A stretch of 64,000 nucleotides of DNA from Bradyrhizobium sp. CCBAU 051011. GTDB taxonomy: Bacteria; Pseudomonadota; Alphaproteobacteria; Rhizobiales; Xanthobacteraceae. Of this stretch, positions 26,604 through 35,330 are shown in pieces (position 1 is the stretch's first letter; each line of letters begins with the position of its first letter). Location: assembly GCF_009930815.1 (NCBI RefSeq), contig NZ_CP022222.1, forward strand, positions 744,001 through 808,000. The letters run 5' to 3'. Made by a program: the position numbers and the translations under genes. Under the pieces are notes generated by a model. That model was not told where the DNA came from and did not search any database. It saw only the letters and a list, made by a program, of their open reading frames with translations.

Positions 26604-27811
26604 TGCGGCTCGCCAGCAGAAATGCGGCCGTGGCGGCCGACAATCGACATGTGATCTGCCGAACCAACCCGGTGTCGCTGTCGGACTTCACCGACAAGCG
26701 CCGCGAGGCGACGCGCCCGCTCGCGTGTCGGGGCGAGAACTTCGACCGCGACTTCGACAGCAACACGCTGTTCTACGACGCGGTGCAGGTGAGCAAATCA
26801 CAGATCGCCCTGTTCGCGCCGCCGTTCTTCAACCTGGCGCGCGACGTCGCGACGACCACCTTCATCAGCGGCGCCGGGACGCGCAAGGCGCGGACAAGGC
26901 ACCTCGACCGCCACGCCCAATTGTGGCTGGATATTCCCGAGAATACAGCCCCGGTCCAGGCATTGGGTGAACTCGGCAGCTTCGCGTTCTCGGCCTCGCC
27001 GAACTGTTCGGAGGTGTTCCGGGATCGCCGCGTCATCTTCACGATGTCGAAGGACAATCCGATCGAATGGATCCTCGACTGGGTGAGGTTCAACCGCGAC
27101 ATTCACGGGGCCGATGCGGTTCTCATCTACGATAACGGCTCCAGCGCCTACGACAGCGCCACCTTGAGCGCGGCGCTTCGGTCGGTCCCGGGCATCCGCT
27201 GCTCCGTCGTGATGGAGTGGCCGTTCAAATACGGCCCGCAGGGAGCCAATAGCTGGGACCACTGGGATTCCGATTTCTGCCAGTTGGGCGCCTGGGAGCA
27301 CGCCAGATGGCGCTTCCTGCAGCATGCGCGGAGCGCCATGAACTCCGATATCGACGAGTTGGTGCTGTCGAAGACGGGACAATCGGTGTTCGAAGCCGCC
27401 GAACAGTCATGGACCGGCCTCGTCCGATATCGCGGGCGATGGATCATCGGCATCGACGACGGCGTCCACGACGACATGCGCGCTCCGCTTCGCCATACCG
27501 ACTTCTCGATCTTCATGCCGCCGCAATATGAACGTTCGAGGTTCGTGATCCGGCGCGACGCCAACGCGTGCCTGCCGAAATGGACGGTGGTCCCCGGCCG
27601 ATGCCCCACCCATGCGCAATGGCACGTCCATTCGATCTTCTCCTGGTGGGCCTCATATTTCTGCACTGGGGATTTTTCGTTCCGCCACTTCCGCGAAATC
27701 GGCAGCAACTGGAAATATCAGCGCACCAACCGCGTGCCGTTCGATCCGTCGCTTCACAGGTCGGATCAAGCATTGATGGACGCTTTCAAGCGCGTCGATT
27801 GGGAAAACTGA
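26600..27811 (+). CDS. GT92/GT2-like glycosyltransferase
   Basis: 403 residues, starting in a 4-base overlap (ATGATG) with wzx. The region from about 145 reads VIFTMSKDNPIEWILDWVRF, then IHGADAVLIYDNGSSAYD, and near 247 NSDIDELVL holds the DxD-like metal site. This resembles GT92-type or Glyco_tranf_2_4 enzymes that use a GT-A fold. Later parts are rich in Trp, Phe and His (WHVHSIFSWWASYFCTG). Donor and acceptor are unknown. The fold assignment is by motif resemblance only. Confidence 0.7.
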   Translation: MMRLASRNAAVAADNRHVICRTNPVSLSDFTDKRREATRPLACRGENFDRDFDSNTLFYDAVQVSKSQIALFAPPFFNLARDVATTTFISGAGTRKARTRHLDRHAQLWLDIPENTAPVQALGELGSFAFSASPNCSEVFRDRRVIFTMSKDNPIEWILDWVRFNRDIHGADAVLIYDNGSSAYDSATLSAALRSVPGIRCSVVMEWPFKYGPQGANSWDHWDSDFCQLGAWEHARWRFLQHARSAMNSDIDELVLSKTGQSVFEAAEQSWTGLVRYRGRWIIGIDDGVHDDMRAPLRHTDFSIFMPPQYERSRFVIRRDANACLPKWTVVPGRCPTHAQWHVHSIFSWWASYFCTGDFSFRHFREIGSNWKYQRTNRVPFDPSLHRSDQALMDAFKRVDWEN

Positions 27812-27812
27812 A

Positions 27813-28649
27813 ATGAACAAGGCAACCTCCACGTCGGAATGGACGAAGTCGATGAACGAGGCGGTCACCATCGGACACGCGCAGACGGCAGCCGCCAATC
27901 CCGAAACCGTGCAGCATCCGCAGGCGCTGCTCGAACTGGCGCATGGCGAGGCGCGGCAGAGCCTCTTGACCGTTCACCGCATTCTCGAAGCGACCTTGCC
28001 TGAAGGCGAACTCTCGATTTACGAGGCCGGCGGCGGTTCGACCAGCTTCCTGCCGCTCAAGGTGCTGCATCGCGCCCACGTCACCGTGGTCGATATCGAC
28101 GAGGACCAGATCCGCAACAACGACTATGCGCACAAGGCGATCCTCGGCGACATCCAGGCCTATCGCTTCAAGCCCAACAGCTTCGATCTCGTGATCTGCT
28201 ACAACGTGATCGAGCACGTGCCCGATGTCGAAGCGGCGCTACTGAATTTCTGCGAAGCGCTGAAGCCGAGCGGCATGATCCTGATCGGCGCACCGAACCC
28301 GCGCTCGCTGTCCGGCGTCGTCACCAAATACTCGCCGCACTGGTTCCACGTCTGGTTCTATCGCCATGTCCGTGGCGACAAGAAAGCCGGCCTGCCCGGC
28401 CACGCGCCGTTCCCGACGCTGTTCCATCCGCTGGTCCCGCTTCCTAATCTGGAAGCGTTCGCCGAACAGCATGGCCTGCAGATGATCTACCGCAAGCAGT
28501 ATGAGAGCCCGCGCTATCCCGAGATGCGGCTGCGCATGCCCGTCTTCGCGGCGCTGGTGGATGCGGCCGCGCGCGTAATGAACTTATTCCTGCCCGGCCG
28601 CACCGACGTGCGGCACGGCGACTACCACGTCATCCTGCGAAAGCGCTGA
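27813..28649 (+). CDS. Class I SAM-dependent methyltransferase
   Basis: 278 residues, starting 1 base after the previous stop. Motif I is LSIYEAGGGSTSFLP (about 66-80), the acidic post-motif strand VTVVDIDEDQIRNN and motif IV DLVICYNVIEHVPD. This is a methyltransferase_11-type domain. After it come HWFHVWFYRHVRG and a basic C-terminus. In this operon it probably methylates a sugar or terminal residue of the repeat unit, which can act as a chain stop (inference). Confidence 0.87.
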   Translation: MNKATSTSEWTKSMNEAVTIGHAQTAAANPETVQHPQALLELAHGEARQSLLTVHRILEATLPEGELSIYEAGGGSTSFLPLKVLHRAHVTVVDIDEDQIRNNDYAHKAILGDIQAYRFKPNSFDLVICYNVIEHVPDVEAALLNFCEALKPSGMILIGAPNPRSLSGVVTKYSPHWFHVWFYRHVRGDKKAGLPGHAPFPTLFHPLVPLPNLEAFAEQHGLQMIYRKQYESPRYPEMRLRMPVFAALVDAAARVMNLFLPGRTDVRHGDYHVILRKR

Positions 28650-28651
28650 CC

Positions 28652-28867
28652 ATGAACGCGATGTTGTCAGAGACACGGGCGAAGGTCAGCCACCGACTGG
28701 CGCAAAGCAATAATAGATGGTTAATTTTCTACGGCCACGACGTCACGGAACGGCCGAGCCGCTATGGTTGCTCGCCCGCTTTGCTCGAGCATGCGCTTCG
28801 AGCGGCATCCCGGCGGAACATTCCGGCCCTGACCATGGCGGAGGCGATGCGATGCGCCCGCGCTTAA
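28652..28867 (+). pseudogene. Remnant of a polysaccharide deacetylase (C-terminal end)
   Basis: 71 codons, 2 bases after the methyltransferase stop. The product reads RWLIFYGHDVTERPSRYGCS, then LLEHALRAASRRNIPALTMAEAM. As far as I recall, this matches the extreme C-terminus of NodB-type polysaccharide deacetylases of rhizobia (WLIFYTHDV.. PSPYGCTP..L), while the catalytic NodB domain with its HxxxH motif is absent. Either a decayed gene or a tiny protein of new use; the frame is intact and has no upstream deacetylase sequence in any frame I could see. Confidence 0.6.
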
Positions 28868-29023
28868 ACGCTTTGTTTGCCAATTCGGTGAATAGTCCCT
28901 TGGTGAGTATGGTTAATTTTCCCTGTTGCGTTTGTTCAGCGCTTTTTTCCAGCGCACCCGGCGTAGCCCGAAGAGTAACCCCTCAGCCGATGCGTGCGGC
29001 AGTTCGAATGGAAGCTGGGGTCG

Positions 29024-31306
29024 ATGCTTATCTATGACCAGCCGATAAAGCCTGAGGTCAGGCCCGCCGCGATGGCCGCGCCAGTCGGCTTCAGCGTGCT
29101 CGACCTGGCCCAGCTCCTCTGGCAACGGAAGGTCGCGATCGCATCAGCGGCGCTGATCTCCGCCGGCGTCGCGGTTGCGGTCGGCAAGAGTCTGACGCCG
29201 AAATATACCGCCTCCGCCCAGCTCTACGTCGATCCCCGCGAATTGCAGCTGGTCGATCGCGAATTGACGCCTCGCGCCCAGGATATGTCCGGCCTTGCGA
29301 TGGTGGTAGAGAGCCAGGCGCGCGTCATCACCTCGAACAACGTACTCCTGCAGGTGATCCGCGATACCAACCTGGAAAAGGATCCGGAGTTCGGCGGCGA
29401 CGCCAAAGGCTTGTTCGGATCGTTGCTCGGCCTGGTCGGGATCGAGCTGCGGCCGACCGCAGAGCAGCAGAAGCAGATACAAATGAGCGCGCTGGAAGCG
29501 CTCAATCGGCACATCAACGTCAAGAAGACCGATCGCACCTTCATCGTCGATATCGACGTCTGGTCGTATGAGCCGGCCAAGGCGGCGATGCTCGCCAACG
29601 CGATCTCGAAGGCCTATCTCGCCGAATCCAAGCAGTCGCAGGCTGCCGCCGCGCGGCGCGCGACCAGCGACCTTTCCGGCCGGCTGAAGGAATTGCAGGA
29701 GCGGCTTCGCAATGCCGAGAACACGCTCGCGGTCTACAAGGCGCAGAACAATTTCGTCGGCACCCAGGACACGCTGATCAGCGACCAGCAGCTTTCGGCC
29801 AGCAACCAGCGGCTCGCCGCGGCGCGCGCGCTGACGCTCGACGCAAAGGCCAAACTCGACCAGATCGAAGCCAGCCGCAAGGCGTCGAGCGACGCCGGCG
29901 CGATTCCCGAGGCGCTGCAGTCGCCCACAATCGCCAATCTGCGCGCGCAACAAGCCGAAGCGCGCAAGCGCCAGGCCGAATTGCAAGCCGAACTCGGACC
30001 GCGTCATCCCGCGCTGCGCCAGGTGGAGCAGCAGGTGCAGGATCTGCGCCGCACCATCAATGAGGAAGTCGAGCGCTTTGCACAGGCCGCCAGGAACGAT
30101 CTGGTCCGCGCCCGCGACTATGAGAACTCGCTCAACAAGGCGCTGGAAACCCAGAAGCGCCAGAGCGTCCAGATGAGCCAGGCCTCGGTGCGCCTGCGCG
30201 AACTCGAACGCGACGTCGAGGCGAGCCGCGACGTCTATCAGTCGTTCCTGAAGCGCTCGCGCGAGACCGAGGAGCAGGAGAGCCTCAACACCTCGAACGC
30301 CCGCATCATCGGCGAAGCCACCGTGCCGCAGCGGCGCACCTTCCCGCCGGCCATGAGCCTGCTGGCGATGATCGGCTTCGCCCTGGGCGGGCTAGCCGCC
30401 GCCGGCTGGTTCGTCGCCGTCAACCAGTTGATGCCGCGCACGACTGCGTTTCAGCCCCGGGGCAAGGCGCCGTCGGAAGCTTCGGAGCAGCCCGCCGCAC
30501 CCGAGGCCGCGAGCGAGCCGCCCGCCGCCGAACGCCAGCCGCAGCCCGCGGTCAGCCTGATCGAAAAGCCGCCGATCGCGCGGCTACAAGAAGTCGACGT
30601 GATGCGCACGCTCGGCAGTATCCTGGCGACCGGCGGCACTACGGACGTCACGCGTCTGGGCTGGCCGACGCTGCGCCCGGGCTTTCCGCTGATGACCGTC
30701 CTCACTGCCTTGCGCGAGATGCGCGCGGCGCTGGCCAGGCGTACCGAAAGAACGCCTGTCATGGCCGTGATCGGCGCCAGCCCGGATCAGGCCCGCAGCA
30801 TCGCCGCGCTGAACATCGCGCTCGCCGCCGCGCGTGACGGCGCCAAGGTGCTGTTGATCGATGCCGATTTCAGGGAACGCGCGCTGTCGAACAAGGTGAG
30901 CCACCTGGACAAGACCGAGCCCAGCCGGTTCGGCTGGCTTAACATCGGAACCAAGCCGCCCCGTGCGATCGCGACCGCGAACGGAATTTCGATCCTCCCG
31001 GTTATCGAGGCCACGGACGCCAAAGCGAGCAACGCTATCCGCAAGGCGATTGCTCAGGCGCGTTCATCCGGCGGTCATGACCTCGTGATCCTCGACGGGC
31101 CGGCCATGCCGTGGAGCCCGTCCGATCGCAAACTGCTCGACATGGCCGAGGGCCTGGTAGCGATCCTGCCGGTGCAGTTCGATATCAACGACAGCATGGA
31201 AGACATCATCGCTGCCCTCGGCGGGACCGAGCACAGGCTCGTGGGTGTCGTCCTCAGCGAAGTCAACCCAACGGTCAGCCAGCAGCGAGACAAGCAATAT
31301 GCTTGA
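29024..31306 (+). CDS. Wzz/Wzc-type polysaccharide co-polymerase with degenerate kinase domain
   Basis: 760 residues from the ATG at 29024; a GTG at 28994 would add 10 residues. Order: Wzz domain with helix 1 (about 37-54) and YTASAQLYVDPREL; long periplasmic coiled coil (about 210-430); helix 2 (about 442-466); Pro/Ala/Glu linker (about 475-520); C-terminal ParA-like BY-kinase fold from about 575. The kinase part keeps the Walker A' strand KVLLIDADFRERAL and VILDGP, but its P-loop reads GASPDQARSIAAL, with no GKS/T lysine. There is no C-terminal tyrosine cluster. It controls polymerisation and export length, probably without tyrosine kinase activity. Confidence 0.88.
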   Translation: MLIYDQPIKPEVRPAAMAAPVGFSVLDLAQLLWQRKVAIASAALISAGVAVAVGKSLTPKYTASAQLYVDPRELQLVDRELTPRAQDMSGLAMVVESQARVITSNNVLLQVIRDTNLEKDPEFGGDAKGLFGSLLGLVGIELRPTAEQQKQIQMSALEALNRHINVKKTDRTFIVDIDVWSYEPAKAAMLANAISKAYLAESKQSQAAAARRATSDLSGRLKELQERLRNAENTLAVYKAQNNFVGTQDTLISDQQLSASNQRLAAARALTLDAKAKLDQIEASRKASSDAGAIPEALQSPTIANLRAQQAEARKRQAELQAELGPRHPALRQVEQQVQDLRRTINEEVERFAQAARNDLVRARDYENSLNKALETQKRQSVQMSQASVRLRELERDVEASRDVYQSFLKRSRETEEQESLNTSNARIIGEATVPQRRTFPPAMSLLAMIGFALGGLAAAGWFVAVNQLMPRTTAFQPRGKAPSEASEQPAAPEAASEPPAAERQPQPAVSLIEKPPIARLQEVDVMRTLGSILATGGTTDVTRLGWPTLRPGFPLMTVLTALREMRAALARRTERTPVMAVIGASPDQARSIAALNIALAAARDGAKVLLIDADFRERALSNKVSHLDKTEPSRFGWLNIGTKPPRAIATANGISILPVIEATDAKASNAIRKAIAQARSSGGHDLVILDGPAMPWSPSDRKLLDMAEGLVAILPVQFDINDSMEDIIAALGGTEHRLVGVVLSEVNPTVSQQRDKQYA

Positions 31307-32123
31307 GCGCCGCGTAAATACCGTCGGGCGGGCGGCCACGGCCGGCATACCCCGCATCACGCTGGGCGGGCTGCGGCTTGCCGTGCTGGATCTCGAGCAG
31401 ACCGCGAACTTCATGATCGACATGGTGTTCCCGCAGCGCCGCGCCGATCGTCCGCTCTACCTGACCTCGGCCAATGGCGAGGTGCTGGCGCGCTGCTCGA
31501 CCGAGCCGATGACCGACCGGCTGTTCCGGGCCGCCGATCTGATCAACGCCGACGGCCAGCCGCTGGTGACGGTGTCGCGCTTCAAATCGACGACACCGCT
31601 ACCCGAGCGCGTCGCGACCACCGACCTGTTCCACGTCGTCGCCCGCAAGGCGCAGGCGGCCGGCCTGACCTTCTACCTGCTCGGCGCGGACGAGGCGGAG
31701 AACGCCGCCGCAGTCGCCAGCGTCCGCAAACAATATCCCGAACTCAAGATCATCGGCCGCTGCCACGGCTATCTTCGCGGCGGGGCGCTGCGGGCCAAGG
31801 TCGCCGAGATCAACGCGCTGGCGCCGGACTATCTCTGGGTTTCGCTCGGCGTGCCCTATGAACAGGCCTTTGTCGAGGAGTTCACGCCGGCCCTCTCCAA
31901 TGTCGGCGTCATCAAGACGTCGGGCGGGCTGTTTAATTTCCTGTCGGGCAGCCGCGTCCGCGCGCCGCTATGGATGCAGAATGCCGGCCTCGAATGGGTC
32001 TGGCGCATCTGGCTGGAGCCACGCCGCCTGTTCTGGCGTTATCTGACCACCAACCCGCGCGCGCTCTATTTGTTGCTGAACAGGAGCCGATCGGCGGACA
32101 TCGACGGGACACGCAATCGATGA
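31299..32123 (+). CDS. WecG/TagA/CpsF-family glycosyltransferase (GT26)
   Basis: 274 residues from the ATG at 31299, overlapping the Wzc stop by 8 bases. GT26 marks: YLTSANGEVLARCSTEP, LINADGQPLVTVSRF, FYLLGADEAENAAAVASV and the family signature PDYLWVSLGVPYEQAFVEE with GVIKTSGGLFNFLSG. These enzymes add the second sugar (ManNAcA, ManNAc or glucuronic acid type) to a lipid-linked primer. It would act after an initiating transferase, which is not in this window. Confidence 0.9.
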   Translation: MLERRVNTVGRAATAGIPRITLGGLRLAVLDLEQTANFMIDMVFPQRRADRPLYLTSANGEVLARCSTEPMTDRLFRAADLINADGQPLVTVSRFKSTTPLPERVATTDLFHVVARKAQAAGLTFYLLGADEAENAAAVASVRKQYPELKIIGRCHGYLRGGALRAKVAEINALAPDYLWVSLGVPYEQAFVEEFTPALSNVGVIKTSGGLFNFLSGSRVRAPLWMQNAGLEWVWRIWLEPRRLFWRYLTTNPRALYLLLNRSRSADIDGTRNR

Positions 32124-33130
32124 GCAACCGTCCAGCCATTCTCGTCACCGGCGGCGCCGGCTATATCGGCTCGCATTGCTGCAGGGCATTGGATACGGCA
32201 GGCTACCTGCCCGTCACCTATGACAATCTTTCGACTGGCCATCGCAGCTTCGCCGCGAGCACGCTCGTCGTCGGCGATATCGCCGACAAGGCGACGCTGG
32301 CGCGGAGCTTTGCCGAGCACGACATCGTGGCCGTCATGCACTTTGCCGCGTCGAGCCTGGTCGGCGAGTCCGTTGCCGATCCGCAGAAATACTACGCCAA
32401 TAATCTCGCCGGCACGCTGTCGCTGCTCGCGGCCATGCGCGACGCCGGCTGCAATCGCCTGGTGTTTTCATCGACCGGCGCGGTCTACGGCAATGCCGAC
32501 AGCAAGGCGCTGCGCGAGGATTATCCCTGTCTGCCGATCAACCCCTATGGCGCCTCGAAATGGATGATCGAGCGTGTGCTGGCGGATTATCGCGCAGCCT
32601 ACGGCCTCGGCTCGTTCGCGCTGCGCTACTTCAATGCCGCGGGCGCCGATCCTGCCGGCGGCATCGGCGAGTTGCGCGACGTGGAGACACATCTGATCCC
32701 CCGCGCGATGATGGCGCTGCAGGGGCACGTGCCTGATTTCGCCGTATTCGGCGACGATTACGACACGCCGGACGGAACGGCGATCCGCGACTACATCCAC
32801 GTAACCGATCTGGCGGCCGCCCATGTGCTGGCGCTAAAGCTGCTGCTCGAGGGACATTCCGGCGGCGCTTTCAATCTCGGTACCGGCAACGGTTTTTCGG
32901 TGCGCGAGATCCTCGCGGCGATTGCGGCCGAGACCGGTCGCGAAGTCCCGCATGTCGTCAAACCGCGCCGCGCCGGTGACCCGACCTATCTGGTCGCCGA
33001 TCCCTCCGCTGCACGCGCGACGCTGAACTTCAATCCCGTTCATTCGGATCTTGCGACGATCATTCGCACCGCCTGGGCGTGGCACAAGACGGCGCATCCG
33101 TTGAAGACAATCGGTCCTGGTCGCGATTGA
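32120..33130 (+). CDS. galE: UDP-glucose 4-epimerase
   Basis: 336 residues, starting in an ATGA overlap. NAD-binding TGGAGYIGSH at 10-19, catalytic Ser118/Thr119 (FSSTGAVYGN) and Tyr143-Lys147 in YGASK. The later region DYDTPDGTAIRDYIHVTDLA is the GalE hallmark. It interconverts UDP-glucose and UDP-galactose, supplying UDP-Gal to the locus. It is the last gene of the wzc, wecG-like, galE operon. Confidence 0.95.
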   Translation: MSNRPAILVTGGAGYIGSHCCRALDTAGYLPVTYDNLSTGHRSFAASTLVVGDIADKATLARSFAEHDIVAVMHFAASSLVGESVADPQKYYANNLAGTLSLLAAMRDAGCNRLVFSSTGAVYGNADSKALREDYPCLPINPYGASKWMIERVLADYRAAYGLGSFALRYFNAAGADPAGGIGELRDVETHLIPRAMMALQGHVPDFAVFGDDYDTPDGTAIRDYIHVTDLAAAHVLALKLLLEGHSGGAFNLGTGNGFSVREILAAIAAETGREVPHVVKPRRAGDPTYLVADPSAARATLNFNPVHSDLATIIRTAWAWHKTAHPLKTIGPGRD

Positions 33131-33208
33131 GGCGAGGCAGCCGTCGTCGCCTGAGCGTCGGCGGTCCGATGCAGCGCGTCCCCAATAAGGACGGTTGATC
33201 CACAAGCT

Positions 33209-33297
33209 TGTCATGCCCGGACTTGTCCCGGGCATCCATGTCTTCCTATGTTGTAGCAACAAAGACGTGGATGGCCGGGACAAGCCCGGCCATGACG
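33209..33297. repeat. Dispersed palindromic repeat, family A
   Basis: Left half TGTCATGCCCGGACTTGTCC and right half ending AAGCCCGGCCATGACGA, with the same ATGTCTT/AAAGACGTGGAT linker as the copy at 3205-3293. It lies between convergent genes, galE and DUF1080, and probably ends both transcripts as an RNA hairpin. Confidence 0.75.
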
Positions 33298-33345
33298 AAG
33301 CGGAAACTTGTGCGCTCGCGCCGCGCAGACTGAGCGAGCGGCGGC

Positions 33346-33948
33346 TTACAACGACTTGATCTGGACCTTGCGGAACTTGATCACGCCAGAACCGTATTGC
33401 AGCGCGAACGGGCCGCTGGCGTGTTTTGAGTCCTGGACATCAACGGTCTTCTGGCCGTTGAACACGACGACGAGCTGAGGGCCCTTGGCCGTGATTTCGT
33501 AAGTGTTCCATTTGCCGCCCGCCTTCGGCATCGGGTCGACCTTGGCGACATCGACGATCGCGCCGGTGCCGTAGGTCGGATCGGGCCGTTTGTCAAAGAT
33601 GTTGACCTCGTAGCAGATCTTGGCGTCGATCTTGGCCGACTGGTCGCAGCGAATGAAGATTCCGCTGTTGGCGTCATCGTCGGCCCAGAACTCGACCTTC
33701 ATCTCGAAGTCTTTGTAAGATTGCTTGCTGACGAGATAGGACGGATCCTTGCCCTCGGTGATCTTGTCCGCGACCAGCGCGCCGTCCTTCATCGCCCAAT
33801 TGGCTTTGCCGACCTCGGTCCAGTCACCCATCTTGGTGCCGTCGAGGAGCGTCACCCAGCCGTCGCTCTGGCCGGACGCCACGCTGGAAAATTGGATAGC
33901 GGCGGCGCCGACCAACAGACCGGCCGCAAGTACCGACAAACGCTTCAT
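33346..33948 (-). CDS. Secreted DUF1080 (3-keto-disaccharide hydrolase-like) protein
   Basis: 200 residues from the Met at 33948. Signal peptide about 1-27 (ending ASGQSDG). The DUF1080 jelly-roll core has WVTLLDGTKMGDWTEVGKAN, the YKDFEMKVEFWADDDANSGIF strand pair, and PAGKWNTYEI-like GGKWNTYEITAKG. Family members are periplasmic 3-keto-glycoside hydrolases or glycan-binding proteins. It may act on sugars but has no linked sugar operon besides the nearby polysaccharide locus. Confidence 0.87.
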   Translation of the reverse strand: MKRLSVLAAGLLVGAAAIQFSSVASGQSDGWVTLLDGTKMGDWTEVGKANWAMKDGALVADKITEGKDPSYLVSKQSYKDFEMKVEFWADDDANSGIFIRCDQSAKIDAKICYEVNIFDKRPDPTYGTGAIVDVAKVDPMPKAGGKWNTYEITAKGPQLVVVFNGQKTVDVQDSKHASGPFALQYGSGVIKFRKVQIKSL

Positions 33949-34157
33949 GAACGTAACCCTCCCATGGCTGCTCTTGGTTGGGCGGCAACCTAGCATCACA
34001 ATTTCGGGCGTAAATCCGTTTTTCATGCTGCAGCTGCGTTGTGCGTACCGTGCGTATCGCAGCCGCCGGTCACGCATGCAGAAGCACGCCTTGTGTCCCA
34101 AGAACAGGACCGGCTAGCGTGGACGGACAGCTAAAAAGCCGATCGAGGGAGGAATCC

Positions 34158-34625
34158 ATGAAGCTGGCAAGGCGACCTGGGCGATACCTCGCGACGCTGC
34201 TGATGGTGACCGCGATGACGGGCATCGCCGCCGCTGCGGAACTCAATCCGGCCGCGGTCATCTACAAGCTGCCGGACCAGATCCCCTGGGGTCCGGTCAA
34301 TGCGGCCGGCGCGCAAAGCGCCGTCGTGGTCGGCGATCCCTCGAAACCCGGCTTCTACATGGTCTACAATAAGTGGACCAAGGGCAATCATTTCAGCCGC
34401 CCGCATTTCCATCCCAACGATCGCTACATCGTCGTGCTGCAGGGTACGTGGTGGGTCGGCTCGGGACCGAAATTCGATCCGGCCAATACGACGCCGATGC
34501 CGGCCGGCAGTTTCGTTACGCATTTCGGCAAGCAGGTGCACTGGGACGGCGCCAAGGATGAGGACGCCGTGCTGCTGATCATGGGCGAAGGTCCGGCGAC
34601 CTCGACGGCGGCGGAAGAGAAATAG
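34158..34625 (+). CDS. Secreted cupin-domain protein
   Basis: 155 residues from the ATG at 34158 (GGGAGGAATCC ribosome site). Signal peptide about 1-27. The cupin motif is HFSRPHFHPNDRYIVVLQGTW, with a second half PAGSFVTHFGKQVHWDG, giving the His-rich metal site. The substrate is unknown; similar periplasmic cupins occur widely in Bradyrhizobium. It is transcribed alone, divergent from the DUF1080 gene. Confidence 0.85.
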   Translation: MKLARRPGRYLATLLMVTAMTGIAAAAELNPAAVIYKLPDQIPWGPVNAAGAQSAVVVGDPSKPGFYMVYNKWTKGNHFSRPHFHPNDRYIVVLQGTWWVGSGPKFDPANTTPMPAGSFVTHFGKQVHWDGAKDEDAVLLIMGEGPATSTAAEEK

Positions 34626-34687
34626 CCGCAGCAACCATTTCGACGACGGCGCGTTTCATGTTCCCAACCATTCTACGGATATGAAAC

Positions 34688-34927
34688 ATGGCTGTTACCG
34701 AACAGATCAAGGAACACATGGACGTCATCTCGTCGGACAAGAAGACGGTCGGCAAGGTCGACCACATGGAAGGGACCGACAAGATCAAGTTGACCAAGCA
34801 GAGTTCGCCCGACGGACAGCACCACCACTTCATTCCGGTGTCATGGGTCGACCATGTCGATCAGCATGTCCACCTCAACAAGTCAGGCGCGGACGTGACT
34901 TCGCACTGGCAGCATGGCCGGCAGTAG
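34688..34927 (+). CDS. DUF2171 family protein
   Basis: 79 residues: MAVTEQIKEHMDVISSDKKT, GKVDHMEGTDKIKLTK and SWVDHVDQHVHLNKSG form the PRC-barrel-like DUF2171 fold. Rich in His (HHHF) and charged residues. Function unknown, often stress-linked by context. Same strand as the cupin gene, 62 bases downstream. Confidence 0.85.
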   Translation: MAVTEQIKEHMDVISSDKKTVGKVDHMEGTDKIKLTKQSSPDGQHHHFIPVSWVDHVDQHVHLNKSGADVTSHWQHGRQ

Positions 34928-34988
34928 CCGGCTGACACGCATTTGCGCGGCGCAAGGATGCGGCTATCATCCGGTTTCAGGAGATGAA

Positions 34989-35330
34989 ATGCATCCAGCG
35001 GCGCGACTGCAATTCGAGCGCATAATCGGCGAATATGCGCGCTGGCGGGCCGTTCCCGAAGCGGAACGGTCGCCCGCTCCGGCGTGGTGGTGGGGACCCG
35101 CGATACAGTTGCGCCACGCGCCGATATCCCTGCCGGCCGAATGGTGCACCGAGCTCGGCCTGCCCGATCAGGCGACGTATGCGGCGGCGGCAGAAATCTT
35201 CCTGCAGGCCTTTGCGGGACAGACGTCGCTGCCCTGGCCGTACGACTTTCCCCGCAAGAACGACATCCCGGACCCGACGGTCCGTGAGCTGCACCCGCAG
35301 CCGTCAGACGACAGCGCTTTTCAGCCCTGA
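34989..35330 (+). CDS. Conserved hypothetical protein, 113 aa
   Basis: Begins MHPAARLQFERIIGEYARW, with an AGGAG site 6 bases upstream, so I prefer 34989 to an earlier in-frame start at 34914 that overlaps the DUF2171 gene. The product is Trp/Pro-rich (APAWWWGPAIQLRHAP). Its last 27 bases overlap the convergent c-di-GMP gene. Real but of unknown role. Confidence 0.6.
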   Translation: MHPAARLQFERIIGEYARWRAVPEAERSPAPAWWWGPAIQLRHAPISLPAEWCTELGLPDQATYAAAAEIFLQAFAGQTSLPWPYDFPRKNDIPDPTVRELHPQPSDDSAFQP

